The position numbers and the translations under genes were made by a program. Below the pieces are notes generated by a model, which did no database searches, was not told the DNA's origin, and saw only the letters and a program-made list of their open reading frames with translations. A stretch of DNA of 64,000 bases from Inonotus obliquus (Eukaryota; Basidiomycota; Agaricomycetes; Hymenochaetales; Hymenochaetaceae), in the NCBI GenBank assembly GCA_032164295.1, contig JAJHTX010000004.1:434001-498000 (forward strand), read 5' to 3'. The first letter of the stretch is position 1. Every line of letters begins with the position of its first letter. Positions 1-9,268 of the stretch are shown in pieces.

Positions 1-31
1 CCCTCTCGCTTCGCAGTCTTGAGCGGAGGTG

Positions 32-1147
32 CTAGTCTTTTCCCTGACCTTGTGCCTTAGCCTTTCCTTTGTTAGGCTTCTGGTCGCGTGGTTTGGGATT
101 GACGTTTCGCTTGTTCGTATGATCGTCGTCTTCTTCTTCCTCGGATTCGGCTTCTTGAATTCTCGCGTGCATGGTTCTTCTATTCTTCTTGTGATGCTTC
201 GACGATCTTCCACGTGCTCCTTTAGACGTGTTTGGTCGACGATGTTGGCGGTGATTACCTAGTGCTCCTTTAGACGTAGGTGATCTTCTCGGTTCGGGGC
301 ATTTGCTTGCATAGTGACCCTGTCTTCCGCAATTGTAACATCCTGATGATCCCTTCTTCGGCAAGCCTCGGATTGCATCGATGTCCATTGCGTTCGGATC
401 CCTTTCTAGTCTTGTAGGCTGCTCGTACCTCGGTTGTCCATGAAATGAATACCGCGGTTGATATGTTCCTTGCGTGAGCTGAGCCTTTGTCTTGTTCATG
501 ACTGCATATTGCTCCGTTATTGCCATCCATTCTTCGTATCCGAATTTCGTGAATGCTTCCATGTCGTGTGCGAGTACGCGATTGATAAGCCATTGATCCA
601 ATCCTTTGATGTAGCAGTGCTTGATCGTATTCTCGTCCACTGTGCTTGCAATCTTCGTTCGTAGTTGCCTGAACGCGTGATTGTAACTCTCGATAGGTTT
701 GCTGGCCTGTTTGATATTGAATATCTTGTTCAGGGCCTCGAGTTCTTGTGGAACGGTTTTGCCTGCTTTGGTACGGATGAATTGAATCATATCCCTGAGT
801 GATGCGAACATAGCGGTAGGAGGTTTCGCAACCGCTCCTGCTGCATCTACGACGGTAGGTAAGCTCTTGAGTGCTCCGGTGGTAGCGTCGAATGATACGG
901 TGAGTTGCTTTTCGAGGAACCAATTGAATGCATCTCCCTCGATAGCTAGGAATAGCGCGTTCGCAATTTCCTTCTCGTCCTTAATTCCGTTTGACACTAA
1001 TTTCGCCACACTCCTGTCTACCCATTGATCGATACTTTCGTCTCGTGCGCCTAGAAACTTTGGTAGTTTGATCGACAATCTTGCCATTCGACTAGTAAGC
1101 TCATTGATCCGAGCTTGTAGTTGATCTGGTGTTGGAGGTGTTGCCAT
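32..1147 (-). CDS. Gag-like protein with CCHC zinc knuckle (retroelement 1)
   Basis: A 371-aa Ty3/gypsy-type Gag. The N-terminal ~200 residues are helical and Gag-like. One CCHC zinc knuckle (C-x2-C-x4-H-x4-C, reading CYNCGRQGHYASKC) sits near residue 275, and a basic, then acidic, then Lys-rich tail follows. It would coat the element RNA in cytoplasmic particles. Its start lies 47 nt inside the preceding ORF B (1101-1982), in another frame, exactly as for the second Gag at 6358-7296. The stop is only 31 nt from the window edge, so any pol for this element lies outside. The ORF is open throughout. Identity as a retroelement Gag is secure; whether the element is active is unknown. Confidence 0.85.
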   Translation of the reverse strand: MATPPTPDQLQARINELTSRMARLSIKLPKFLGARDESIDQWVDRSVAKLVSNGIKDEKEIANALFLAIEGDAFNWFLEKQLTVSFDATTGALKSLPTVVDAAGAVAKPPTAMFASLRDMIQFIRTKAGKTVPQELEALNKIFNIKQASKPIESYNHAFRQLRTKIASTVDENTIKHCYIKGLDQWLINRVLAHDMEAFTKFGYEEWMAITEQYAVMNKTKAQLTQGTYQPRYSFHGQPRYEQPTRLERDPNAMDIDAIRGLPKKGSSGCYNCGRQGHYASKCPEPRRSPTSKGALGNHRQHRRPNTSKGARGRSSKHHKKNRRTMHARIQEAESEEEEDDDHTNKRNVNPKPRDQKPNKGKAKAQGQGKD

Positions 1148-1982
1148 TGTCGGTAAATGCTACTACGCGAGGTGGTCTGATCGGTAATAGAGTTGTCTCG
1201 AATGTCTCAACGATTGGTACGCTTGTCTGTACGCCGCTTGATACTGTCGCGGGTTCTTCTTCCAATGTCAAGTTACGGATCCTTGTCAAGACTTCTTCGA
1301 TCTGTTCACGTGGAATGAAGGTGAACTGTTCGATGTGCGTTTCGCCTGAGTCTATCGATTCGTTACTTTCCAATGACCTTTGGATTTCGTTGCGTGTCTC
1401 TTGAATGCGTTGAGTTGTTTCGATGTGTTCTCTCTGGATGTTTCCGATTAACTCTGTGAGTTGCTGGTACTGGTCGTCGAGCTTCTTGTTCTGCTCTTCT
1501 AGCTGATTTGTTCTATCAACGAGTCCGTTGATTAACGTTCGTTCGACGAAGAAACGATGTCTTGTCGATTGCTCGAATTCCTCGAGATCCTTGGCTAGTC
1601 CAGATACTGTAACTCCTTCTCCTGTAGCGGTTTGCTCTGCCTGGAGATTAGACCTCTGTAAGTTTGCTGGCGTGCTTCCTGCGATAACGTTGTCTTGGAG
1701 TCCTTCGACGGCTGCTATAATTCTTCTCGTTAAGAATTTGATTTCGTCGATTTCGATTTGACGTTGTTCCTCGTGGATCTCCAATAACTCTTGTCTGTTG
1801 TGTTGTGCGATCACTTGTCTTTCGAGTGTCGCGATCCTTGCTAGGGTTTCGTATTCCCTTGTCAACTCTCGTGCTTGTCTTGCATTTCGATTGCTGCCTC
1901 GACGTTCTGGCTGTTCTTGTGTGTCGTTGCGTGGACCTCTTGGTAGGTTGCTTCGACCGTTACTACGTCGTTGATGTTGCAT
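1101..1982 (-). CDS. Coiled-coil ORF B upstream of gag (retroelement 1)
   Basis: A 293-aa open frame directly upstream of and overlapping gag. I recognise no enzyme domain. The N-terminal ~40 residues are Arg/Asn/Gln-rich. Most of the rest is rich in Glu, Gln, Arg and Leu with long heptad-like stretches, so an extended coiled coil is likely. The end is Ser/Thr-rich. ORF B at 7250-8842 holds the same place relative to its gag and also reads as coiled coil, though I see little direct identity. It might be an accessory or structural protein of the element, or an N-terminal Gag part joined by frameshifting. Function is not known. Confidence 0.6.
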   Translation of the reverse strand: MQHQRRSNGRSNLPRGPRNDTQEQPERRGSNRNARQARELTREYETLARIATLERQVIAQHNRQELLEIHEEQRQIEIDEIKFLTRRIIAAVEGLQDNVIAGSTPANLQRSNLQAEQTATGEGVTVSGLAKDLEEFEQSTRHRFFVERTLINGLVDRTNQLEEQNKKLDDQYQQLTELIGNIQREHIETTQRIQETRNEIQRSLESNESIDSGETHIEQFTFIPREQIEEVLTRIRNLTLEEEPATVSSGVQTSVPIVETFETTLLPIRPPRVVAFTDNGNTSNTRSTTSSDQ

Positions 1983-3291
1983 ATATCGATAAGCGAATTG
2001 GCTTCCTTAGTTGACTTCGTATCCTTCCTGGATAATGTTCTTCGTAGTCGTCAGATTCTTTTCTCCTCCTGTAAGCCCAGGTTTCCTTCTGAATCAATCT
2101 TCAACTAGCTACGAGTCAGTCGACTTCCGATGAAGGTGACTCTAGTAGACTTGTACTCGATTCGATGTGCGATGGGACACTTGATCGTATATCGTATCGG
2201 TGATAGTTTCACTGTAGCTCGACTACGTATGTAGGAACTGCAGGTAATGGTTCTTCGACGAGTGGCTGGCAATTACAACTGCTCGAGTCGAAGTTGGGTG
2301 AATACAACTGATACTCTTCCTGACTAACGTTTGCTACGCAAGCCCAGTAAAGAATAACAGTGGCTAATTTGATAATGATGTGAGTAATTTGTAGAACGGT
2401 AGTGACGTGCACCTTTCACTAGCGTTAGACGCTGTTGGTTATTACACTCCCAATTGCGAGTGGATCTTTCCTTCTTCGTATGTTAGAAAGCGATAACACT
2501 GATCTACTGAGATTCCCGAAGGAGATCTTTCTTTCGATCGAATGTTAGAAAACGCTCGCCCTACAGGGACTATACAGTAACCACAGTAGGACAGGTCTCT
2601 TCAGTGTTACGGGTTCGGCGATGCTTTTCTAAGAGTTTCCGGAGCCTACTCGGTTTTCACAAGCAGGGCAGATTCCCAAGTATCTAAGCGTTGCCTCAGA
2701 CGTTTTCGTTTATCTGATCAAGTCGGGCCTTAACCTCGTTGACAGGCTAGTAGGACAAGTACCCAGCTAAACAGGTAGGTTGCCGTTCGCAAGCTTCTCT
2801 AGTCGGTGGACGACTAATCAATCGTTCCACGCCGTAGAGTAAGAGAGGTTAAGCAGATTAGGTGGTCTTCAGATTAGAAGCTAGATGCCTAAGAGGACTC
2901 GATGTACAAGACGATCGAAAGAAAGATGGGGAGCTACGGTCTAAGTCTACAACTATTTATACCTTTTCCTCATGTTGTGGACGGACCACTTCCTACGCTC
3001 CGTAGTTCCTACTCTCGATCTGATTCGTTATTCTAGCTTCCAAACTCGTCTGGTAATTCCATTGTTCTGCTGCGGATTGACTCATCGACTGCGCCCTGTG
3101 CAGGATGATGACTCGGCGTTGACTCATCTTGACTTGAACTGAATTGAAACCTATGCTCGGGGTCGGCCTTGTGCTGCGCCCTGTGCATGGAGTGAGTCAG
3201 TGAGTGAGTCATTGAATGCGTGTTCGTATGCCATTGGTTTTGCATGGCTGCGCCGTAGTTAGAGTTCGCTCGTCCGCAGTTGCTCGTGCAT
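1983..3291. other. Non-coding stretch within retroelement 1
   Basis: About 1.3 kb without a convincing gene. A 67-aa minus-strand ORF at 2209-2412 has one hydrophobic stretch (possible membrane segment) and several Cys, but nothing else supports it. Around 2470-2545 the phrase gatcttt-c-tt...gtatgttagaaa occurs twice about 65 bp apart as an imperfect direct repeat. No LTR boundary, primer binding site or polypurine tract could be recognised. Confidence 0.4.
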
Positions 3292-4068
3292 TTAAGGAAT
3301 TCCGTCGGGGTTCCGTTGTATAGCATCTGGGGCTATGAAGGCTGTGATTTGCTTGTCGCCTCGGGACTCTTGTTCGGGGCCGTCAAGTGTGATTCGACAT
3401 CGGATATCATCGTGGGGAAACCAAGGTGGTTTAACGTATGTACCTATGGCGATGAGTAGTCGTACGCTTCGTCGAGTATCGTTCGAAGGTATTCTCCAGC
3501 CTAGGTATAGGTCTCCTTGTAGTCGAATAGCTTTGCAGTATGCCCATAGTTCCCTGAGTGTGTTTGCAACCCATGCCGCTGTTATCGGTGAGCGGCGGTT
3601 CGTAACATAGTCTGCACTGATCTCCACGAATGTGCTTGGGCACTCGAGTGCTAATATGTCGTGGATTCCTACTATTGTCCAGTGCGTCTTTGGTTGCATG
3701 CCTATTGCCGTATCCATTGCTATTGTTGACCTCGTGCGATTTCGAACGACCTCCGGGGGATTGTGATATTCTCGATAAGCTGTTGCTCGTTCGCTGGACA
3801 CATGATATGTCAACATGCCCGTTGCCTCCCGTAGTATTATCTTGTGTAGGTCTTCGATGATCTGTCGCACTCTTCTGCATTTATAGCAAGCTGTTGGAGG
3901 TTGCTGTACTTGCTGCATCGTTTGCGAAGGTTTAGTGTGATCGTCGGGATTAGCATTGCTAGCCGATGCTTCTTGATCGTCGGCTTCAGATTGTATTGGA
4001 TTCGCGTGTTCTCCGCTTCTCGCTGTCGATCCTGATCGTCTCCGGCCAGTGAAATTAACCGATCCCAT
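3292..4068 (-). CDS. Unknown ORF A, copy 1, with Cys-x2-Cys-Arg motif
   Basis: A 258-aa open frame of unknown function. It has a Ser/Asn/Gln-rich N-terminus, then a C-x2-C-R motif near residue 62, then a mixed alpha/beta-looking domain. It starts only 56 nt past the stop of pol (4124) on the same strand. A second ORF at 10152-11042 shares the C-x2-C-R motif and, about 90 residues later, a pattern G-I-x2-[IV]...C...V-[DE]-[IV]...Y...T-A-x-A-W. The two therefore look like distant relatives. It could be a 5' accessory ORF of retroelement 1 or a 3' ORF of retroelement 2; position alone does not decide. Confidence 0.55.
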   Translation of the reverse strand: MGSVNFTGRRRSGSTARSGEHANPIQSEADDQEASASNANPDDHTKPSQTMQQVQQPPTACYKCRRVRQIIEDLHKIILREATGMLTYHVSSERATAYREYHNPPEVVRNRTRSTIAMDTAIGMQPKTHWTIVGIHDILALECPSTFVEISADYVTNRRSPITAAWVANTLRELWAYCKAIRLQGDLYLGWRIPSNDTRRSVRLLIAIGTYVKPPWFPHDDIRCRITLDGPEQESRGDKQITAFIAPDAIQRNPDGIP

Positions 4069-4123
4069 CCGGGGTAGTTTCGATCGACGTTCCTAATCGA
4101 ATCAAAATTTCAGCACAATCCTT

Positions 4124-6382
4124 TCAATAGTCCTTGACAAATTTCCTATAGAAATTACAAAATCCTGTAAATTTCTTTATATCTCGTTTGTTTTGTGGTA
4201 CCGGCCATTCTTCTATTGCTTTGAGTTTGTACGGGTCCATTTTTAATCCGTCCTTGTTTACTATGAATCCCAGGTAGTCTAATTCTTGCTTGTTAAAGAA
4301 GCATTTTTCCGGTTTCAGATAGAAGTCTGCTCTTCGTATTCGAGCTAGTACCTTCCTCGTCTTTTGTAACAGTTCTTCCTTTGTTTCAGCATAGATAATG
4401 ATGTCATCTAGATAAATCATCACCCCATGGTTCAACATGTCTCCAAATAGTTCGTTCATAGCTCGTTGAAAGACTGCTGGCGAATTCATCATTCCGAATT
4501 GCATTACCAATGGTTCAAATACTCCTTTATGTGTTCGGAATGCGGCCTTATGTTCGTCTCCTTCTTGGATTCGTATATTATTGTATCCTGACCGAAGGTC
4601 TAGCGTGGTGAACCATTTGGCCTTTCCCAAATTGTCGGGTAGCGTGTGCATAATGGGTATCGGGTATTGATCTACTTCACAAACTGCATTTACTGGTCGG
4701 TAATCTATTACCATTCTTGCCCCTGCATCCTTCTTTCCGACGAAGAATACCGGCATTGCGTACTTTGAAGTGGATCTCCTGATCCATCCTTTTGCCAAAT
4801 TGTCTTCTATGAATTCTTCCACTGCTTTTTGTTCTAGTGGCGTTAGCGGATAAATGGTTCGTTTCGCTGTCGGTTCCTGTCCTTCTTTAAACACTATTTT
4901 CATATCCCATTGATTGTGCTTTGGTAATCGTTTTGAATTGTTCTCGCTAAATATTTCCCCGAAATCCCATAGCTCCTTAGGCACCAAGGATTTCCAATGC
5001 TTAGTCGTTCCTATTTGTGATCGTCCTTGTTCCCTTGCTTTTTCTTGGGAGTACTTTTGTGCCATACTGCTATACTTATTTAATTTCTTAATTGCGGTTG
5101 TTTCCTGCTCGGTCCTTTCCTTTTTCATCCTGCTGTTTCGGCTATAGTCTCGGTTTTGGGGTTTTTGATCGTTTACCTGTACAGTTATTCTCATGTTTCG
5201 GTCGTATACCACTTCTTCTGGTTTAGTTTTGTTTTCCCGGGCCTTTTGGTAACTCGTTTTCCTCTCTCTAGTTATTCTACTTCCGCCTTGCCCTACTTGG
5301 TGCATCTTTGGCGGTGGTTGCGGTGGTAATCTTTTACTCGGTGTTTCCCCGGATATTATTTGTTCTATGCTTGGGAGTGCTATTTCCGTTCTTTCTGGTG
5401 ATCTCGGCGGGTCTTCGAGATTTGTTTCCTCTAGTCTTTGCAGTTCTTCAGCTAATTTCCCAAAGTTTCTCAAGATTTGTTCTTGGAATTCGTCCCTTTC
5501 TTCCGTAGTTTCTTCTATTTCTTCGACTTCCTCTGGGTCGGATTCGATTCCTTCTTGCGACTCCCTATACTGCATTACTGGTGCTGGCAATACTGTGACA
5601 TCCTTAGGCGTTAGTGTGGTTGGCCGTATTCCTTCTGGAGGCACCACAATCACCGCGGTTTGTACGGACCTTGGTGGTGGTGTCGGTAAATTCCCTAAGC
5701 TTGCCTTTCCCATGGTATTCCACCTTATTGTTAATCCCGTGTCTCCTTCGGATTCGGACCCTTCTTCGGAGTCTCTTCGCAGTGGAGATCTAATCCTACG
5801 GGATTTTCTTCTTCTTTTTTGTTGATATCGAGCCATTCTTTCCATCGTTATCATATTCCGAGTTCCTAACAATTTGGCTTCCCCAAATCTAGTTGTTACC
5901 TTACCCGTTTCCCAGTTTATGACTGGCTTATAGTTAGCTATCCAATCATTTCCTAATAAAAATTTGTCTCCTGTAGTTTCTACTACTGCGAGTTCCATAT
6001 TTCCTTTTGATGCTCCGGTATCCACCCATGCTCTAACGCTTTCCTTCCACCCGTTATTCGTTAGTGTTCCATCTGCATTTCTAATTTGGGCAGGATTCTG
6101 TTTCTTTATTGTATCTAGTCCATATCGTTTGACGGTATTAGGACTAATCGTTGTTAATACTGATCCTGAGTCGATCATTGCTGTTATTGGCAGGTTTCTC
6201 TTTCCCCCCTGACTGAGGTATATCCTCAGTTTTGGATGATCGGTATTTGGTTTTACCGGGGTCGTCCATCGGCGTTTCCATTTCGCTTTTACCCGCGACC
6301 ATCTTCCTTCTGGTTTCGTTATGGTCCCTTTTCTTGCGCGCTGATCAGCCGATTCGATCAGTCGCTTTCTTGAAAATCCTCT
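4124..6382 (-). CDS. pol: Ty3/gypsy Pol: aspartic protease and reverse transcriptase, ends after RT
   Basis: Pol of retroelement 2. Aspartic protease comes first (catalytic IDSGS just after the ATG at 6178), then a ~250-residue linker rich in Pro, Glu and Arg. Reverse transcriptase follows, with the catalytic YLDD box and the usual gypsy end FCNFYRKFVKDY. The frame is open upstream of the ATG to 6382, giving typical protease N-terminal residues (PKLRIYLS), and overlaps gag by 25 nt in the -1 frame. A Gag-Pol product would thus need -1 frameshifting or a similar event. RNase H and integrase are missing: a TGA follows KDY and unrelated sequence begins within ~30 nt. The element is therefore truncated or replaced downstream of RT. 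Confidence 0.88.
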   Translation of the reverse strand, partial: RGFSRKRLIESADQRARKGTITKPEGRWSRVKAKWKRRWTTPVKPNTDHPKLRIYLSQGGKRNLPITAMIDSGSVLTTISPNTVKRYGLDTIKKQNPAQIRNADGTLTNNGWKESVRAWVDTGASKGNMELAVVETTGDKFLLGNDWIANYKPVINWETGKVTTRFGEAKLLGTRNMITMERMARYQQKRRRKSRRIRSPLRRDSEEGSESEGDTGLTIRWNTMGKASLGNLPTPPPRSVQTAVIVVPPEGIRPTTLTPKDVTVLPAPVMQYRESQEGIESDPEEVEEIEETTEERDEFQEQILRNFGKLAEELQRLEETNLEDPPRSPERTEIALPSIEQIISGETPSKRLPPQPPPKMHQVGQGGSRITRERKTSYQKARENKTKPEEVVYDRNMRITVQVNDQKPQNRDYSRNSRMKKERTEQETTAIKKLNKYSSMAQKYSQEKAREQGRSQIGTTKHWKSLVPKELWDFGEIFSENNSKRLPKHNQWDMKIVFKEGQEPTAKRTIYPLTPLEQKAVEEFIEDNLAKGWIRRSTSKYAMPVFFVGKKDAGARMVIDYRPVNAVCEVDQYPIPIMHTLPDNLGKAKWFTTLDLRSGYNNIRIQEGDEHKAAFRTHKGVFEPLVMQFGMMNSPAVFQRAMNELFGDMLNHGVMIYLDDIIIYAETKEELLQKTRKVLARIRRADFYLKPEKCFFNKQELDYLGFIVNKDGLKMDPYKLKAIEEWPVPQNKRDIKKFTGFCNFYRKFVKDY

Positions 6383-7296
6383 TTAGGTTCTCTTTCTTTC
6401 TCGTTATCGCTAGCCTCGTTGGAGCCTTCATATTCCGATTCTTCTCCTATCAATCTTCTCTTGAATTTTTGATAGCCCGGTCTACTCGGAGGTTTTCCTT
6501 CTCGTGGTTTCACTCTGCATTCTCTGGCAATGTGACCTGGTTTACCACATCTGTAACAACCCGTCGTATTCTTCGGTTTTTGGTTACTCCGGTACCTGGG
6601 TTTTCCTTTATTAGTCCTCTTCCTGAATTTTCGTACGTCTACGTCCATTGGGACTACATCGTCTTTTCTCCTCTGGGGTTTTTCCCAGTTGCTCGTGAAG
6701 GTCTTAGTTCTTGCCTTGGCGCCATATCTTGCGCCTTCTAGTGCTACTGCTCGGCTCATCCAGTTTGCTAGCGTCCATTTCGCGCTTTCCGTTTGTCCTG
6801 CTAACTGCGCATAAATATAATCTTTCATCCCTCTTCTGTATAATACTGTAAGTGCCTTATCCGGCCATACTGCCTTATCTAATTCTGATACTATCTTTCC
6901 GAAATCACTATTGTACTGCAATATGGAGCCTTCTTGTACAATATTTACTAATTTATTCGTTGCGTCTTCTACAGGGTCATAGTATTGTTTGTGGTTACTC
7001 CTTATGTAGGTTAAGAATTCTTCAAACGTTTCCCATACTTGCCCTTTTCCTATCATATCTAGCGGATTTGTTTTTAACGCTGTGCTTACCCACGTGGCAG
7101 CCTTCTCTTCCATGCATTGGCACATGATATAGGCTTTGTTACTATCTGTTAGTGCCGCTTGTTTGTTACTCTGATTTTGCGCATCCATCCATGCAAAATT
7201 ACTAATCATTTTATTTATAAATACATCCACGTTCTCCTTATCTCTTCCTCTAAACTTCGGTGGTTTCTGCGACATACTCATTTGTAGGCTCGTCAT
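6358..7296 (-). CDS. gag: Gag with CCHC zinc knuckle (retroelement 2)
   Basis: A 312-aa Gag. The N-terminal half carries the retrotransposon Gag fold (FRGRDKENVDVFINKMISNF and the following helices). A basic linker leads to one CCHC knuckle (CYRCGKPGHIAREC) near residue 245, then an acidic tail. The ATG lies 47 nt upstream of the stop of ORF B (7250-8842), offset by one base from the ORF B frame, so coupled translation or frameshifting is likely. The stop at 6358-6360 is followed by pol in the -1 frame. The frame is intact, unlike the plus-strand element at 11-18 kb. It should package element RNA in the cytoplasm. Confidence 0.88.
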   Translation of the reverse strand: MTSLQMSMSQKPPKFRGRDKENVDVFINKMISNFAWMDAQNQSNKQAALTDSNKAYIMCQCMEEKAATWVSTALKTNPLDMIGKGQVWETFEEFLTYIRSNHKQYYDPVEDATNKLVNIVQEGSILQYNSDFGKIVSELDKAVWPDKALTVLYRRGMKDYIYAQLAGQTESAKWTLANWMSRAVALEGARYGAKARTKTFTSNWEKPQRRKDDVVPMDVDVRKFRKRTNKGKPRYRSNQKPKNTTGCYRCGKPGHIARECRVKPREGKPPSRPGYQKFKRRLIGEESEYEGSNEASDNEKEREPKEDFQESD

Positions 7297-8842
7297 CTTC
7301 GCTTGAATCCCAAGTCAATCGGTCTCTCAGTTCTTGTTCCGAGATTTCGAGTTCTGCCGGGTCGAATTCTAGTAACGCTAAATGCCTTCGATAATTGTCT
7401 TCTAGATATTCGTCTTCTGTGGTATTGCTACTGTGGGCTTGACTAACGTCGCTGAATGGGCTGGAGAATTCTTCTGAATTACCACTGGTCGTGGATCCTG
7501 GGGAATAGTACAATACCAACCTTCCTCTTGTTTCTACCTCTTCAATGATCCCCTGTTCTCGTTCGGTTTTCTGGACTTCTCTGGTTTCTTCTTTCCTATT
7601 GTTTGCTTCCCTTTGTTCTCGGATTCGACCTATGATTCCTTTAGCTATTCTGTCCTGATCTGCTTTTCGATGATATTTGCGACTAATGGTTATTGTTGGG
7701 ATTTGTTCGTTTGTCGGTTTTAGTTCTTCTTGTAGCTCTGTAATTACTTCCTCGACTATCTCGTTTATGTTTAACCTAGCCAATCCTCGCAGGTCTATGC
7801 GGACGTTCCCTGCCTGATCTCGAGTAACGTTAATGCCGCTTGGTAGTCTTCTCCCGTTATCAAATGTAATCCCGGAGGTACTACTTTCTTGGTTAATGCC
7901 TTCTTCTTCTTCCGTGATGGTAGTTAGGTTCTCACTTTCGTTCTGGGCCCTGAAGTCGACTACGTGTAATTGTATCTCTCCTTCTTCCGGTTCCTCGTCT
8001 GGAATAGTGGGAATTGGCGAGTCTGGGTGCCTGTAACTTTCATCTCCGTTGAAGTCCCTAAACCCGTTTGGCTCTGAATTTGCCCAACGGCTTCCTGTTC
8101 CCCACTCTCCTCCGTTATGCTCCGATTCGTTCGGTGATTCCCAACTGGCTTCGGACTGAGTTAGTTCCGGCGTTGGTTGATCTTGATCGTCTCCTAATAA
8201 CGATCCGACGGTGTTCCAGTCTTGTTGGATTTCCGCTTCCTCTCGCTGTCTTTCTTCTCCTTCCCACGCGGCGAGTGCGACTCTGATATCCGATACTTGA
8301 TTCCTTAGGCGTAGGAAGTTTGTCTCGATGCGGCTTACTTTATCTAATAATTCGCGCTGAAATTCGGCGTCTCGGTGTTCTCGGGCAGTCCACCGTTCTA
8401 TGTGCTCTTCTTGTCTTCGCTGTAGCGTCTCGAAGGTGTGTTGTACTTCTCTCGTTATTGTCCTGAGGATGCCTAGCTCTGTCTGGTTGTACCTTACTAA
8501 CGTTCTGGTGATATGGTGTGCCTCGTCGTTACTCCTGTGCCAGCGGCTATGTTTCTCGATATGTTGATTGAACTGATGGTCTAGGTACACTCCCAACGCT
8601 TGATCCTTTTCAGCCTGTGTGTTGAGGATTAGTTCGATCCTTCCGGCCAATCGGTCCACTTGCGTTCCAATGGCAGTTGAGTAGTGATATATCCCCCACT
8701 GCGTTGCGTAGGGTTCGTAAATAGACAGGTATTGAAGTAGTCTTGTTCCTCGTCTGAGCGCACTTGCGATCGCTGTCCTATAGTAGATCGTACCAAATAT
8801 GAATACTGTAACCAGCCCCGCGTATATTCCTTCGTAAGCCAC
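7250..8842 (-). CDS. ORF B upstream of gag: membrane-anchored coiled-coil protein (retroelement 2)
   Basis: A 530-aa open frame of unknown function. Residues ~5-22 are hydrophobic (GIYAGLVTVFIFGTIYY), a possible membrane anchor or signal. Residues ~75-210 are strongly helical with many Glu/Arg/Gln/Leu heptads (coiled coil). The rest is acidic and low in complexity, ending in a short acidic tail. Its 3' end overlaps gag by 47 nt. Upstream ORFs of this kind are not part of the standard gag-pol plan. An envelope role is possible because of the hydrophobic N-terminus but unproven; a structural or assembly role fits equally well. Confidence 0.6.
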   Translation of the reverse strand: MAYEGIYAGLVTVFIFGTIYYRTAIASALRRGTRLLQYLSIYEPYATQWGIYHYSTAIGTQVDRLAGRIELILNTQAEKDQALGVYLDHQFNQHIEKHSRWHRSNDEAHHITRTLVRYNQTELGILRTITREVQHTFETLQRRQEEHIERWTAREHRDAEFQRELLDKVSRIETNFLRLRNQVSDIRVALAAWEGEERQREEAEIQQDWNTVGSLLGDDQDQPTPELTQSEASWESPNESEHNGGEWGTGSRWANSEPNGFRDFNGDESYRHPDSPIPTIPDEEPEEGEIQLHVVDFRAQNESENLTTITEEEEGINQESSTSGITFDNGRRLPSGINVTRDQAGNVRIDLRGLARLNINEIVEEVITELQEELKPTNEQIPTITISRKYHRKADQDRIAKGIIGRIREQREANNRKEETREVQKTEREQGIIEEVETRGRLVLYYSPGSTTSGNSEEFSSPFSDVSQAHSSNTTEDEYLEDNYRRHLALLEFDPAELEISEQELRDRLTWDSSEDDEPTNEYVAETTEV

Positions 8843-8878
8843 TATAGTTATATTTAATTATATATTCGGTTTTTGCGC

Positions 8879-9268
8879 TTATACTTTACTTGCTTTTGCT
8901 TTCTCTTTCTTTCCGTTGAGTAGGGCTAGTAGTATTCGGTGTAATAGGTTGGCGTGTGCTTGCGCGGAGTACAACGTTCCTCCTCCGTTTTCTAGTGCTC
9001 TCTTAAATACACTTTCGTGCGGTGTAGGTGATACTTTGCCTATAACCCTTCCTGTCTTGAAATGATCCCAGTAGAGATCTTGCCAAATTGGTTGCCTCGC
9101 TATTAGCTTCCACGCGTCTATATCCTTCGGCGCTCCTTGTTCTCGTTCCTGCGTTTGTTTTGCACGCTCCAATGTTAACCCGACCTGTGGTTCTAGGTTT
9201 CGGTGGTTGTTACTGATGTCTATTTGCCGTTCCAGGTGGCCTACTGATTGGATAAGGGAATTATTCAA
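8879..9268 (-). CDS. Small ORF of unknown function upstream of ORF B
   Basis: A 129-aa frame 36 nt upstream of ORF B on the same strand. It is hydrophilic overall with a helical middle (ERAKQTQEREQ), a Trp-rich patch (WQDLYWDHF) and a Lys-rich C-terminus after a short Leu-rich helix. I recognise no family. The tight spacing suggests it belongs to the same transcript as ORF B, gag and pol. No counterpart is visible in retroelement 1, so it may be a decayed or chance frame. Confidence 0.35.
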   Translation of the reverse strand: MNNSLIQSVGHLERQIDISNNHRNLEPQVGLTLERAKQTQEREQGAPKDIDAWKLIARQPIWQDLYWDHFKTGRVIGKVSPTPHESVFKRALENGGGTLYSAQAHANLLHRILLALLNGKKEKAKASKV

